Positions 24,111-38,500 of a stretch of DNA of 64,000 nt are shown in pieces; the first letter of the stretch is position 1, and each line of letters starts with the position of its first letter. The stretch comes from Prunella strophiata (taxonomy: Eukaryota > Chordata > Aves > Passeriformes > Prunellidae). The notes beneath the pieces are model-generated. The model was not told the DNA's origin and did no database searches. It saw nothing but the letters and a program-made list of their open reading frames with translations. Both the position numbers and the translations under genes were made by a program. Location: NCBI GenBank assembly GCA_036583965.1, contig JAZBQD010000017.1:25144385-25208384 (forward strand), given 5' to 3'.

Positions 24111-27100
24111 AACATCAGATGTACATGATCATCAATCTCAAATTCTTCTGTATTAAATGGATGCTTCCATGACAACTCAGGGATCAAAACACTTTGATGA
24201 CTGTGCAGTGGCAACATACGATCCTGCAATCTCCTTCCAGACATGATACTTCCATCTCCTACCATGGTCAGCTTCCAGTATTTGATGTTCCTGCTTTGGG
24301 TGGGATTTCCAAACTAATGGCTCTCTGGAACCTCTTTTTTTATTCCCAGCAGAAAAAGCCTCCTACCACCATCCACTCCCCCACTCCCCTCCCCACCTCC
24401 CCGCCCCACCCCATCAGGCCAGGACTAACAGCAACCCTTTAGTCTCTGCTGATACTACCCCAAATAGGGGTTCTGGGTTAAGACCCAGAACTCTTTTTGC
24501 TAACAAAGGTAGATTTTAAAACTTTCCATAACAGTCAGTGTAAGCTTTAAGTGTAAGTATGGGGTCTGCACCCTGCAACAACAGAGAAAAGCAGAAGAAA
24601 AGAAAAAAGAAAGAAAAGCAAGCAGGTTGAAACCCAACACCAGGGTTCTGCTCATCATTGACAAGCACAGTCCTCCTCATTTCACTTGTATGAGAAAGTG
24701 AAACACAGACATGCTTTCATAATCCTCTTTTCCCAACACTGTCAGAGACATCTATCCATAGTCATCCTTCTTTAAATGGTTTAAATTTAAATTTGATAAT
24801 TTTTCGGATTTGGAGTTGGGGTGTTTGTGACTTTGTCACTTAATTCCTGGTTAATACAGCCCCATTTGATGAAAAAAGAAGTTGCTGAACTAGCAAGTGA
24901 CAAAGATATGGTTCTTTATCTATAATAAAAAACCCTGTTTTACAAACAACTGGCTTTAAGCAACCCCATAAGAAATTATTTATGCTTGTACACTCATGTT
25001 GCTGTGTTTTATTTTCTGTCAAATTAGATTCTGAGTTTATGAATATTATAACACCTGTGTGTGACTCACTGTGATCTTGGACTTTAGCCTATTGCTTGCT
25101 GCCTGCAATTCTAGAGAGCAGTACTTAGATGCCCTGTGTATTGGCACCTTCTGATTTAATTTTCCCAAATTGGTTTCAGTTTTCACTTTTTCTGAGTGTA
25201 CAGAAAAAAGTCACAGGTAAAAGTCCTATATACAACCATTTTCATCCCACAGATAGACAGCAACATTACAAAATTTAGCAAGACTGGATCTAAAAGGAGA
25301 TGCCATGACTAGCTCTCCTACTTTAGATCATTTGAAAGTTAATGGACCAGTTTATTCTGAGGTACTGCATCATTACATTGTATCAGTGATGATATTATAG
25401 GACTATCAGAGGATGAAGTAAACTACACTGTAAGTGGCTACATAGAGCTTCATTTCCTTCTAGTGGATATGTAACCACTATTGCTTGGACAGGCTTCGAA
25501 ATATTATCAGAGACCAGGAAGAAAAGTTTTTAGGATTAGAGCAGAAAGGGGATGGAACTGACAGAACTACTAAAATATGACATATTTAGAGGCTTTCTTG
25601 CATGATATGCTTCAGTTCAGAATTTTACAGCAACATTCTCTATAACGTTTTATGGTTTTGCCATAAGTACAAAATTTGAGTTCCTGATATTGTTGACAAT
25701 ATTTATCCTTAAACATATATCTTCAATAGAAGCTATTATAATTTTGTTTTGCAGAAGGGGAGCATACTACATGCTTCAGGTAAGGAATCTGCAGTATTTG
25801 AATACCAGAAGTTCTTACACAATCACTGTGAAGGCATTTCCTATTCAAATAGATGTTAGGATTTTTTTTTTTAATTTGCTGACATGTCATGATATCTTTT
25901 AAGTCAGACAGTTCATTTCTAGTCCATCTTTTATATTATTAACTTAGGTGTTTCAACTCATATAGAGGAATTTACCCTGCAAGAATTTTAGTTTATAATT
26001 CTAGTTCATATTTAATGTTTTTTTTGTTTTTTTCGTCCTGGATTAAAAAAAAAACACATTTAGAAAATTATGTTTGTGGGCTCTGGTAGTGTTTATGTAC
26101 CTGGTGTTACTTTTTTCTTCCACATTTTATAACAGCAACTAGAAAACTTCCACACTTTAAAAGAGAAACAGAGAGGCTGATTTACTAATTTTTTTGGTTC
26201 TTTTTTTGGTTTGGTTTTTTTTCTTTTCTTTTTTTCTTCTTTTTAGGCATGTTGCTTTATCAATAAGTGCAAATAAACTATGAGTTCCAATTTTGGAAAT
26301 ATTGGACTCTCATTTTCACGGCTTTTAAGGTGAAAGCATTTGTGTGATATTTTCTTCTTCAGATGCACTGATGCAAATGAAAGAAAGATAATCTATTTAT
26401 TAGATTAATAAGAAAGTAAATTTTGTATAAACTGTGAGTTACATGGCTGTAGGTTGAGAGGAACAGGAAAATGTGGAAAAACTTCATAAAGTAATGACAA
26501 AGTATTTCTGCTTATTAACACTTATTTATCTCTTTGAAAAGGCAAATAGAAAAATATTATAATAACTTATAATTGCCTTGTAATTACTCTTCTCTGATCT
26601 CATTGTGGGAAATTATCTGCCATGCTGGCACAGACAACTCATGGCACTTTCAAAACAATCACCACATGCCTATAATGTACATGCAAGATTGAAGGTCCAT
26701 GTTGCATCTCAAATATTCATGGAATCAATCATCTCAATCAATTGATGAATTTTTAATGAATGTAAATTTTTTATGCAAAACCAACATAGGACACATTTAT
26801 CCAAGGATTTTTTTTTGGTTTTTATATTTTTTTTTTCCTTTTGGCATAGTTCTAATTCAAAGATGAAGTCTAGAGAACAGCCTGTGTGTTTCTCTTGTGC
26901 ATTAAATTATTTTCTTCAGGCCTCAGCCTTCCATGTCTATCCATCAAAATATTTATTCAATTAATCTACTCAGAAATAAAAACCTGCAGAAAAAAACACA
27001 GAAATTTTGTACAGACTTACTTTTTATAGTGGTTTTTTTTGGATCTTTTTTGTCCAGATAATATACATAAGCTTTTATTTAAAAGTTACCAGAAAAGACT

Positions 27101-30100
27101 GAAACCAAACCAGTTTAATTTGGTTAAAATAATTTCTCACATATTACAGTGAATGATTACAGCTCAATGAAATCTGAAAAACAGCTGTGGCAGTGACAGA
27201 ACAAGTATCTTCACTCTAAGAGGGAGGCAATGTCCCTACTGAATGTAATTGTCATATAATACATTTTGCAAAGTGATCTCTCCAAAGCAGATGAAAAGCT
27301 TTTAGTCTGGAGGAAGGAGACAGGCAGCTTTCACCAGAGAATAAATTGGGAAAATTAACTTTTCAGGAAGAGAAACAAAAAGCCACTTGGGTAGAAGATA
27401 AGACATGCAAAATAAATTAATGCATTTATAAATAAAAAAAATAAAGCCATTATTGGAAACAACAGAGGCAAATCAGAGCATGGCTATTTTCAGAAATTCT
27501 TCATGAGATCAGCATGGCTTATTACTTCTCGCTCTTCTTTTAGGTGGACCACACAAAAATGCACACTAGATGCTCAGACAGCATCGTAAGGAATTCAGTG
27601 TGGGAATTCAGGAATTCTCTCTGGACAGAGTTATGACTAGACCTTGCTTGGTGTCCCATGCACATGAAGAATTGTTTTCTATCTGAGTGTACAGGGATTT
27701 AACAAAGTAAGCTCTTCATAAGCAACAAAGAAAAATATGCTTTTTAAATTTTAGTACTACCTTCAATACTCTTTAAATAAAACTCAAAGTAAATAAACAA
27801 ATAAACAAATAAATAAGGTCACAGTAATTTTATGTAGAGTGCATTATTTCAAAGTGACTTTAAGAAATAACACTTCACATTTAATATTAATAGGCTAATT
27901 CAAGGACTTCATGATTCTGCTGAGTTCTGCAGACTATCTGGAACAATGTTTTGGTGACCATGAAATTTGTTTAGTTCATCTGCACTGTTGTTGATAACTT
28001 TTACTTTTTCTCTTCATGAAGGAATATCTTTCTCCTGGTGAAAAAACCAAAAGGATTTGGCTTGCCCTGAGCAGGTCAAACACTTATATGTTACTCTTTC
28101 AGGGTGCAAAATTTTCAGGAAAAATAAAGACAGTTTTCTCTGTCCTATAAGAGCATACAGGATATTAGTGTACTATCTAATAAAAAGTGGTGGGCCTGTT
28201 AGAAAATTAGAGAGCCTAACAAAGCTCATTGGGGCAAATTGTACAAGACAGGAGATAATCTTTAAAGAAAATCATATACTCTCCCTGGAAGACATTACTC
28301 ATTTTCCTGTGTTTTATTAGATGAATATAATGTAGTCCTAAGAATTTACTTATCTTATCTCTGGTTTGGTTGGTGTTTTTGTTGTTGTTGTTGGTTTTTT
28401 TTTTTTTTGTTTTTTTTTTTTTTTTTAATTAGAAAATCCACTCCTTTGCCATGGCTAGCATTACTATAGGCAATCTAGTTTCTTTTAAGCTTGCTTGTTC
28501 TTTAGCTGTTGGTCCTCAGAGGCTCAGCAAAATTCCATAGTATCACACATGTAGGATGAGAAAATACTTTCTTGTTTTTTTTCTTCTTCCAGTGCTCAGT
28601 GATAGAGAACAACTATTGTGTAAATTAAGTGCAGGAAAATTAGGACTCTTTAATATTTTTCTTTTTCTTTACTACTTGCTATACTTCAATGTGTTTATAT
28701 GTGTGAATGAAAATGCAGTAACATTTTCTTTTATTATAGATATCTTTGAGAGAAATTCCTCCAAAGGACTACAATATTTTAATAAGCTTAGCTATATTGA
28801 TAATTATAAAAAATAAATAAAATTTTGGAATGTAAAAAGTACATTCTAAAAGTATTCTAAAATTGCAAGCATCCTCCACAATTTTATGGTCTCCTTATTT
28901 TCTTGGGCTTTAGACTGCTACTTTACTATTTTTTCTAGAAGAAAAGATGCTAAAAATGTCTGTAATAGATTTAAAAAAAATCTGTGCTCACATGTAATTT
29001 AGATAGACTCAGTACTAGTTGAAGCTGTGACATGAGTATTAATATTTCTTTATGATATGCACAGTTCTGAAAAATGTATAGATGTACCTCAAAACAAGTT
29101 GATGAACAATAGATTCTGTCCTAATGTTATGTCTGATTTAGAATTTGAATTTTGTTAGTTTTTGCTTATGTTTTTCTTTTCTAAAAGTGGAATGTGTCAA
29201 ATTTGCACGTGTTGAAAAGCTGAAGTTCTTTATCTCTGTCAAATAAAATCCCACATATCCTTTAAGTTGACATAATTTCTCCTTTTCATCCAAATGCAAC
29301 CAAGAATATACAAATGTAAGGAAGCAATCCGCTGGTGTCGATTTTTATTTTCAAAAACTAGTTTGATGGGAAAATGATGTAGTTATTAAAAAATATTTTT
29401 CTATGAAGTTTTTATAGGTTTTTTAACATCAACTTAAAATTGAATCTGTTTTCATCAGCTTAAGGCAATATTAAAATAATTTTCAACTATCAATGGAAGA
29501 CCCAAATTTATTAATATTATTAAAGTAATTACTATTACTTCAATACTTGATATTAGTTATGACACCACATGTAACAAGTACAGAGAATTTAGAATATGGA
29601 AGAAATAACTGAAATAGTTTTTAGAGAGTAATTTTTTTGTTGAGAAATCATTTGCAAAATTCTGTATTTTTAAAGTAGGAAGTGTTGCACAAACCAAAAA
29701 AAACAACCCTAAACAGGTCATATAGTAACTAGTTTAGTTGACTGCATAGATTATTTGCTCACTTACAACATACCAAAAAGCCTTTTAGCAATTCACATAT
29801 TAGACTCATTGTTTGTTTCAACTACAGCTGAATTTTTATATAAACACAGACTTCCAACCCAAAATTTCATATAAGCCAGGGCTTATTCCTTATTAAGCAA
29901 TTATGTTGTCACTGATATTAATTATTGTTAACTATCACTGTTGTTAAAAGTGGTTTCTATTCTAAATGTGCTGGATGCTGTTTTCTACTTTTTTTGTCTA
30001 TTAAGAGTTATCTATTGTAAATTATTTTACTATTCAGGTAGGCATATGTAATTTTATTTCTAATATTACATCTGGAAGAAAAAAAAAAGTGCACTATTAA

Positions 30101-32184
30101 TTCTATCATGTAGGCTTTTTCTGAATCCTTTTCATTGTTTCTTGCAACTTTTTTGAACTATGAATGTCAATAATAACCTCATTTGAATAATATTCATAGA
30201 GAATAATGCTTTCTGCTTGTACTTCATGGTTTTTAGATTATACATTTGACTTATCTGTGTCACACTTTGATTTCAGCAATATTATCACTTTGATTATCAT
30301 ACAATTCTGTTAGGCACATTACCACTATTACTGTTTTTCAGGTGAAAATCCAGGCCCAGTTTTCACAATTTTTATACACATTAGGATGTGTGCATCCTAG
30401 CAAAAATCAAAGTGAAATCTCACTAATCAGATTTGACAGTTGTGCTTTTCTGGGAAAACCAGTGACACAGTTCCTCAGTGAAGCCACTGGCAAAATTACA
30501 GTGGAACTCAGTGAAGCAAGGATTCCTTATTCACTTCTAAAAAGCACCTGGGAGCACACTGAGGAAATATACAACAAAGAAATAATAACTATTGCTCACA
30601 CAATCATAAATGACTGTCTTTTATTTTCAAAGGCTTGTAATTGAACAACTAACTTTAGTCTCTTCTTAGGAATCTTGCTGAGTTAAGAGAGTTGCCAGTG
30701 AGGTTGAAATACACTTGAAATCCATTTTTTTTTTTTCAGTTTTCATCAAAGTTTTAGTTTAGAACAACAGTCACTCTGTTGTTTTTCCTCAGTGTGTCCT
30801 TAATTTCAATTAAGAATCAGTATATCAATGCATATTAAAAAAAAAATTACAGCACAATATAATATCCCAAATGTTCCCCAAAAAGTCAGAATGAATACAC
30901 TATCTTACACTAGTTGACTGTATTTTACATGGATCAATCCCTACCATACCGTGATAATGAGTGTTACAACAGGAAAGAGAAAATAAAATACTAAGACAGA
31001 AGACTTTTAAAAATTAGTTTTCTATGATTATGCTGCACAGGATCTTACAAAGGTAATTGTAAGAACTACCAGCATAACTCCAGCATAACACTGAAATACT
31101 GCTTTTGTAGACCAAAATTTTTAAAACCATTAAACATAACATTAAGCATATCCCAATGAGAACAGTGACAGCAATCCAAAATAGTACTTTTCAAAGCACA
31201 GTTCCTCATAAAGAAACAAATATGCTAGAGGCAGATCAATTTACAGCACCATGACAGAATGGATGCTTCCCTGGAATGATGTGTTATTAGAAAGGTCAGC
31301 TTTACAAGTATAGAGATGTGCTACCAATTTATTTTCATGCATCCTTAATAGGTTCTATTTCGTCTCTCATCTGGTGCTAAGGAAAGATATTGATCCCCAA
31401 AAGGCATGCTAGTTGTTTACTCATAACAGAGAAGCAATTTGGGACAACTTTAGCTTATCAGACATAAAAGAGCTACATAAAGTCTAGGGATACTGAAGGT
31501 AGGAATGGTTACATAAAGCACCATTATTTCCCAAGTGTGTCTGCCCTGGTTGCTGCCCACTGACACCAGTAATGAATGAAGGCAGCTACCAACTTCTCCT
31601 GTGATTCTCCCAGTGCAAAGTCAATTCTCTGACTCTCTTCAACAGTGGACATCAAAAGGTTGTTAGTTTTTAAAGTTACTCATATTTATTGATCTTCTGT
31701 CTAAAAAAGAACAACAGATAAAACATTGCTGGCCTGTAGATGAATTGCTTATGCTTTTCTGGGGAGTGAATGCTTTTTAAATAAGCACTGCTCCCATGAA
31801 GCATGCATTACACAGGGTTTAATTTAAAAGCTTCAAGAAATGTACACTGTCCTCAGGTACTGCTTCACAGACAGATCTGTCTTCAATCATTTCTATTACA
31901 ACAGTATGCCATAAGTCATTCTCCTCAGCAGTTGCTATGTGCTCACATTTTGTGTAGAAGCAAGAAAAAACTTGTTGCCCTGCAGTTTAAGGCAACCAAC
32001 AAAATGGTTCATGCAAGAGAAATACAATTACTGCACAGCAGACAAGCTGTTGGCCTGAATTGAAATTCCTCAGAGCATTGCCTAAATAGAACATCTAATC
32101 AGAAAGTGAGAATAAAATCACTCTTTGTCCACCTAATAGATGATTACAGCAGGAATGGTCACTTGCAGTCCTATCACTTTGATT
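24111..32184. other. Unique AT-rich non-coding DNA with low-complexity patches
   Basis: No gene or transposon was recognised. Low-complexity patches include a C-rich stretch at about 24,365-24,415, a T/C tract at 26,190-26,246, (AAAC/AAAT)n at about 27,785-27,818, and (GTT)n running into T runs at 28,378-28,427. A 100-codon frame at 30,342-30,644 opens with GTG directly after a possible splice acceptor ('ctgtttttcag'). It has no recognisable domain and I do not call it an exon. Confidence 0.55.
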
Positions 32185-32595
32185 TGTGTATTGCATTTGC
32201 ATGACAAGGTTTCAGTCAGAAAAGCTACGAAGGAAAGGGCAGCAGTGACAACATGAGATGAACTGATGACAGAACATCCACCAGTGCTGCTGTGGGGGAA
32301 GGAGGGAGAGAATTCAAGATAGAAGTTGTTCAAGAAAAAAGGGAGGAGTGGGAGAAATGGGTTTTTAGATTTGGGGTTATATCTTATTTCACTACTTTGA
32401 TTTGATTAATAATAATTAAATTAATTTCAAGCCAAGTCTGTTTTGCCTGTGACAGTAACAGGTGAATGATCTCTCTCTTTCCTATCTCAGTTCATGAGAT
32501 GTTTGTTATAAATTCTCTTCCTTGTACAGCTGAGAAGGGCAGTGATAGAGGGGCTTTGGTAGCCATCTGGCATAGTGTCAGGGTCAACACACCAC
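32185..32595 (+). mobile_element. ERVL-type LTR, internally deleted
   Basis: This copy has the two ends of the LTR found at 17,056. The left end is TGTGTATTGCATTTGCATGACAAGG-like, and the right end carries 'gtctgttttgcctgtgacag', 'gatagaggggctttgg' and 'gggtcaacacacca'. It is about 410 bp instead of about 1,070 bp. The middle, which holds the 'cccatgg/ggagcag' repeats, is missing between about 32,240 and 32,250. It is a solo remnant with no flanking viral genes. Confidence 0.8.
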
Positions 32596-35500
32596 TGTTT
32601 GTTAAACTCCCAATTTTTGAGTAGTACAATCATGTTTCCTGCAGTGCTTTTGAAATCACATCTGCAGTCACTCACCTCTGTGGTTTCACAAATTCTACTC
32701 TGTTTTTTGAACAGTTTTTCAAAGAAGCTGAAATGAAAGCACTTTTTTTTTTTTTTTCTGGTTCTACTGTGTGATAACATAACATCAGCTCCTCCAAACT
32801 GTGCTGGAGGAGTAACTTTAAAGAGCAACTTCTTTGCCTGGTCTAGCAGGATACTGATGAATTAACAAGGAGTACTATAACATCAAGATAGTGATGAAAT
32901 GTGGACCAAGTGAGGCCCAGTACTTTTCTAATTAAAAAGATTATGGGTGGAAGAACAAATGAATGCTGGATTATGCCTATAGTCAGACAGGCAATTTAAT
33001 AAGATACCCTTTAAGAAGGAGTACAACAGCTTTTATTCTAATATGAAGCCCAAACACTGGATAAACCTGTACATCTGAGTGCAGCATCAAGCCATGTGCA
33101 GCTGACTCCTGAAAATGAACAGAGAAAACAGGGCACCCAGGAGCTTTGTGAAGCCTGCAAAATGTATGTCAATTTGATTTGGATAGGAGCCTCTGAATAT
33201 TTCTTTAGCTTTCAACATTGTGTTATCAATTTTCCTGGAATAAACCTACATTAAGGAAACATAAATACTACCTGTAAATGGATATTGCAAGTGTTGTTAT
33301 TAATATACAGTTGCCTACCAAGATCAGATCATATAATCCATGATTATGTATTTCAGAGCCTTATTGGGACAATAATACAAGATTATTTAGGCACTTAAAA
33401 TTTTATTTCTTTTAACAACATTTAAGCCATTTCAAGGATGTTTGAAAATACATGTCTCAAGCATGCACAGGAGCAATTGTCTCCTGTCACTCAGCTATGT
33501 AAAAAAAAGCTTATATGTATTCCATTATAATGATTTTAAGCCCGTATGAGTCAGTCACAAAGAGTTTAGGATTTGGTGGGTAAGAAGTCTCCTAATATGC
33601 CTACAAACCTACTGTATGCTCTTCTTTAGTCTATGAGCAAAGAAATAAGTCAGTTTCCAGAATAATTCCTCAAGACATCAGAAATTATTAAAAAGATGTC
33701 TTTAAAAGAAAAAAAATGCTTATTTATACTTGACAAGATTGATAGCTACTAAAGGAAAACTACCAGTACATCTTGGCTCTTCTGTCCTGCTTATATTCTT
33801 TACTATTCTCCACCTTCTCTACATGTGAATTTTGCTGCAAGAGTGACATAAAGCAGAGAAAAAAATTAAGCTGAAAGAAACCAGCAATCTTATTTATTTA
33901 TTTATAACATTTTTTTCTTTAATCAATCATGTCAGAAACCAAAGAGCATCACTAAACTGATGGACCATAAGTGACTTCCTGGATTGAAGTAGGTTGATTG
34001 AATAATCAAATTCTATGGCCTAATGGAAATAATAAACCTTATTCAGTCTAACCTTTCAAAAATAATAAAAAAATACCACAAGCTACTTAGGCTTTTTATT
34101 GGATACTTTTTTATATCAAAGGCCTAATGAGATGGCAAGCATGTATGAGTAATCACTTTTACTTACTGTTCTTATTAAAGCAAATATGAGCTACAATTCT
34201 TTCAGTCAGAAATAAAAATGATGCCTAGAAAATAGAATAGATCTTCCCAACTATGTTAGAGTGAATATGAAAGCAAACCTTTACTTGAAAGCTTTTAGGT
34301 ACATAATATGGCAAAAATAGTATGGGGTATAATAATTCTACAATTTTTATAAGGTTACTCGATTAGTACACTTATCGAATACCATCTCATTTAAAGGCTA
34401 GCTGGTTAGGTAATTATTCCTGGGGTCCTGCCCCACTGGAAGAATTCCAGAGGTTTCTTTTGCCCCATTTTTGCTATATCTGGTTCAGATTCTGGTTGGA
34501 GAACAGAACATCCTTGTAGCTGGTTCTCTTCTTGGCATAAGACTAAATAATATTTAGGAATGTATTCATACGGTTAACTTATTGTTCCTAAATGTTAGGA
34601 AGAAAGATAGGAAAAGTACCAGAAGCTGCAGCCATGCTTTAGCAATCTACAAAGCTATCAATATATGAAAAATATAAAAAACTTATAAATCTTAGGCATC
34701 ACTTCCCTGATCGGTAATATTAAATTGGCTCTTTATTTTTATTCAAAGAAAGTAGCACATTTAAATTGAACTTTATATAGGAAGAATAAATATCTGTCTA
34801 TAAAAAAAATAATGGTTTCCCTACTCTTGTCTATATACCATTTTTAATTTTTTTAAAAATCTTTGATGGGTTTAGTAGAAAATTTTTCACCATAGCACAT
34901 GCTTCAAAATACCCACCACTCTTGGAAGTATAGCTGAATTATTTTCAGGCACTGGCTAGAAAATAGTTTTGAGGGATTTTTGTGATAAGAGTTGTACTTC
35001 CAGCAACTCAAATATCTAGTCTGCCTTCTGGAGGGCAGAAGTCTCAATACACTTTTAAACAATTTTTAAGGTGAAAAAGTAGCACTGATATTGAATGAGC
35101 TAAATCTTAGTGTGGAGTAAAAACTGGTGGACAAATATTTGAATTTTGAAATTAGGTGAATAATGCATCCTGTTTTGTTGAGCTTGATGCCTTTCATTTT
35201 CTACTTCAGATGCCATAGGAATGGAAGCCTGTATCTATCCTGTAGGTTGCATACAGAGGGCCTGATAAATATGTGGTGACTCTTCTTTTGGTCTATGAAT
35301 CAAAGCTTTCCAAAGCCTGTCACTGAGATATACCTATAAACCAGATAAGTGCTAAGAAAATAAAATTGCCAGGGACATTTTCCATGAAATTGTAGTGTAC
35401 ATACTATTTTAATTTTAATTTTGCTTAGCAAAAAGGGATATAACCTTGTGGCCTTTCAATATTTAAAGGATGCTTATATGAAACACAGAGAAAGAAAAGA

Positions 35501-38500
35501 CAACTGGCACTGGTTTTAAATCAAAAGAGGGAAGGTGGAAGTGGGATATAAGGAAGACAGTTAGGAGGGAGATGAGTCTGAAACAGGTTGCTTAATGAAC
35601 CTGTAGGCATGCAGACTTCTTTCTGCTGCATTTTTGCTTTATATAAATATTTAACTTCTTTTCTAAAATCAAGTACTGTCACTAAAACTGTTATTCTGAG
35701 ACTAGGGATCTGCCCCTTGGACTGAAAATGGAACCACAATTATCCCATTTTGTGGTAATACATAACAAAGTTGGCTCATGGGTATACAACTTCAGTGAAA
35801 TTCTAGAATAAAGAGCATAATGTCATCCTATCTTCGGGCAGAATATCTAGCAAAGCCTTTCAGGTATTCTGCAGCTGACAGGGCTTTCTACAAAAAGGGA
35901 CAGCTGAAATGAACCTGAAATAAACTGATGCCCCATAAAAAACTCTGAAAGTTTAAAAAACTATTTATGCCAAGGCCCTCTAGGGTTAAATCCTAGATGG
36001 AGAATACTTCAGTTCAGATTGCCTGTTGCACTGCCCCAGTATTACCAAATTTTTTTCAAATACAACAAAATTGTCACCTCCCCATTTATGGACTTGACAC
36101 AATGTAACAGATGTGCATCTGTTTTTTTGCTTTTTCTCACAACTTTAGAATTTCCTATAAGTTCTCCCAGAGTCTCCTTAAAACTACTGTGGTGCTGTCT
36201 GCATAAAAAACCCCATCAATTAGGTACTGCCCAGCATATTGATCAGTATTGTCTCAGTCTTGTACTCCCCTGATGTGTTTGTTTCCAGCTGCTGTCTCAC
36301 CTTAAACATACATTGTAAACAACACAGGGAAGAGAGTTCCTATTATTATTTCATGCACTACCTAGTAAAAGTGAGCCCTGGACCATGGCCAAGGTCTGAC
36401 GGCAGTGCAAATACCGGCAGTATATTACAGGACAAAAAAGCAAAACATTTCTGAAGCAGGTAATTATTTGAGTCATATTTTTAAAGCCACAAACTGGTTA
36501 GACTGTGATTCTTTCAGATCATGCAAGTAGTATGAGTTCTCCCCAAGATGACATTTTTTGTTAGAATTATTATCTACTAATGGTTGCTACTGAGTATTCA
36601 TGTCCACACAGAATTAGTTTTCCCAAACCCAGCTGCTCTGTAATTCCAATTACAATGGAAGAATAAACATAGAATGGCACCTGTCTGACAGTGGAAATAA
36701 CTATAGAAGAATTTAATGTTTCCATTATTTCAAGATTGTCTCAACACCCAAACTACAGTTTGGGACCATCTCACCACCTGGAAAATCTCCCAAAACACTA
36801 TTTAGGCAGCCATGGTGACCATGACAAACCAGTAGAAAAAGCAGTCACCCCCAGAAATCACATTCCCACGTCATGTTATTGATACTGTGATATGGGTCAG
36901 CTTATGTCATGTGTCATTATGATGAGTGGTACCAAGACAAGAAACATGGGATTTTACATCACCAAATATATAGTTTATTATACATTACTATATATATAAT
37001 ATAACATATATGTTATTATATATATATAATTTATTTATACACCCATGAGGGAACACTGGAGATTGTGTGAGGAGATGCACATCATCTTTGTCATTTGAAA
37101 ATACTTTTTAGCTAGGAGACAAGACTTAATTATAGCCTCCAAAAAAGGTTTAGCCTTAGGAGTAAAAGAGATTTTAGGGAGAGAACTTTAAAGGATGATA
37201 GATGCTACATGATGCTCAGAAAAAGTCTAGTTTAGTTATCCTAGGATTATGGACAGCATGAGGCACTCTTTGGAAGATTGAGAGCATGATCCAAAGTATT
37301 GTCCACCTGGACTTTATCACTAAATTCAATAAAGAAATATGACTGAACATAGTATAGCATATAATCAACAAAGAAAAAATTTACAAACTATTTGACCTTA
37401 TTTGTGAAAGTGAATGATTCAAAAAATTCAAAAATTTCAAAAATGTATTTATTTTCATATGAAGGAAATTTAACAGGAAAGCACAAAAAATAAGCAATAA
37501 GCAATATATTACTAAAGAAATTATGAAAACTCTGGAGCTACAGAAGACTATGTGGGGACTGAACAAAAGGCAGGGACACTGTGGTAAGGTGCTGCTGTTT
37601 CAGTCAGCATTGTTTCTGAGACAGGCAGGAGGAAGCAAAAGGGGAGTCAAAATGAAAATTTAAGAATTAAAATAATAGTAGTAATATATTAGGGAATTTC
37701 TATCAGCATTCCTTGTTTTTGAATCCTTGTTGCTCTTTAAAATGCAGTAAAATAATCTTCAGAAGTTGGCTGCCTTCATTTTAATATGATGCATAGATAT
37801 AGATACTCAGTTCCTATAACTCATTAAAAAATGTCTTCTAGGAATGTTTTTTTTTTCTAGGGGAAGAGCAGTCTGTGGAGATTAACATCCATTTCACCAG
37901 AGAGTCTTGTTTGTGAAGTATGAAAATAAATCATATTTCTGCAGCACAATGAGAGCTGTGAGCTACAACACAGAACATCTTTTTCAAACCATTTTTCCAC
38001 ACAATCTTTATTCTCACTGACTTACCAACCCCACAAAAGCTTACACAATGAATATAAATCATATCCATGAGGAATTTCTCTCTTTCCTAAAGGCTGAGAG
38101 CAGACACACACATGTTGTTTTATTCTTCAAACAATGTGATGAATATTTTATGAGGTATGAAGTTCAGTCACTTCCATGAAAGAGACACCAAAGGAAGGCT
38201 GAGTCTCTTCCCCCCCATTTCCTCTCCTCTGGTTCACCTCCCACTCTTCCAAATTAACTTTCACACATATGAGAAATAGAACAGACTGTGGTCATACATA
38301 TCCCCAGGAAATCTGTCACTTGTATGGCAATAACTTGTACTGTATCTCTTACATTTTTCTATGCTACTTAAAAGAGAAAAGGCTTTCAGCAGCAAATTCA
38401 AGAGCTTCTAATCTGTTTTTTCCTTGGGGAGGCCAAAGAAGGTGGGGGTTAACATTGTCCCAGAGCAGAAAGTATTAATGCCAACGGACTGAGAACTTGG

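Noticed and set aside
30342..30644. 100-codon frame after a possible splice acceptor
   Set aside because: It opens with GTG, has no recognisable domain, no clear donor or partner exon, and ends in a plain stop. Frames of this size are expected by chance in 64 kb.
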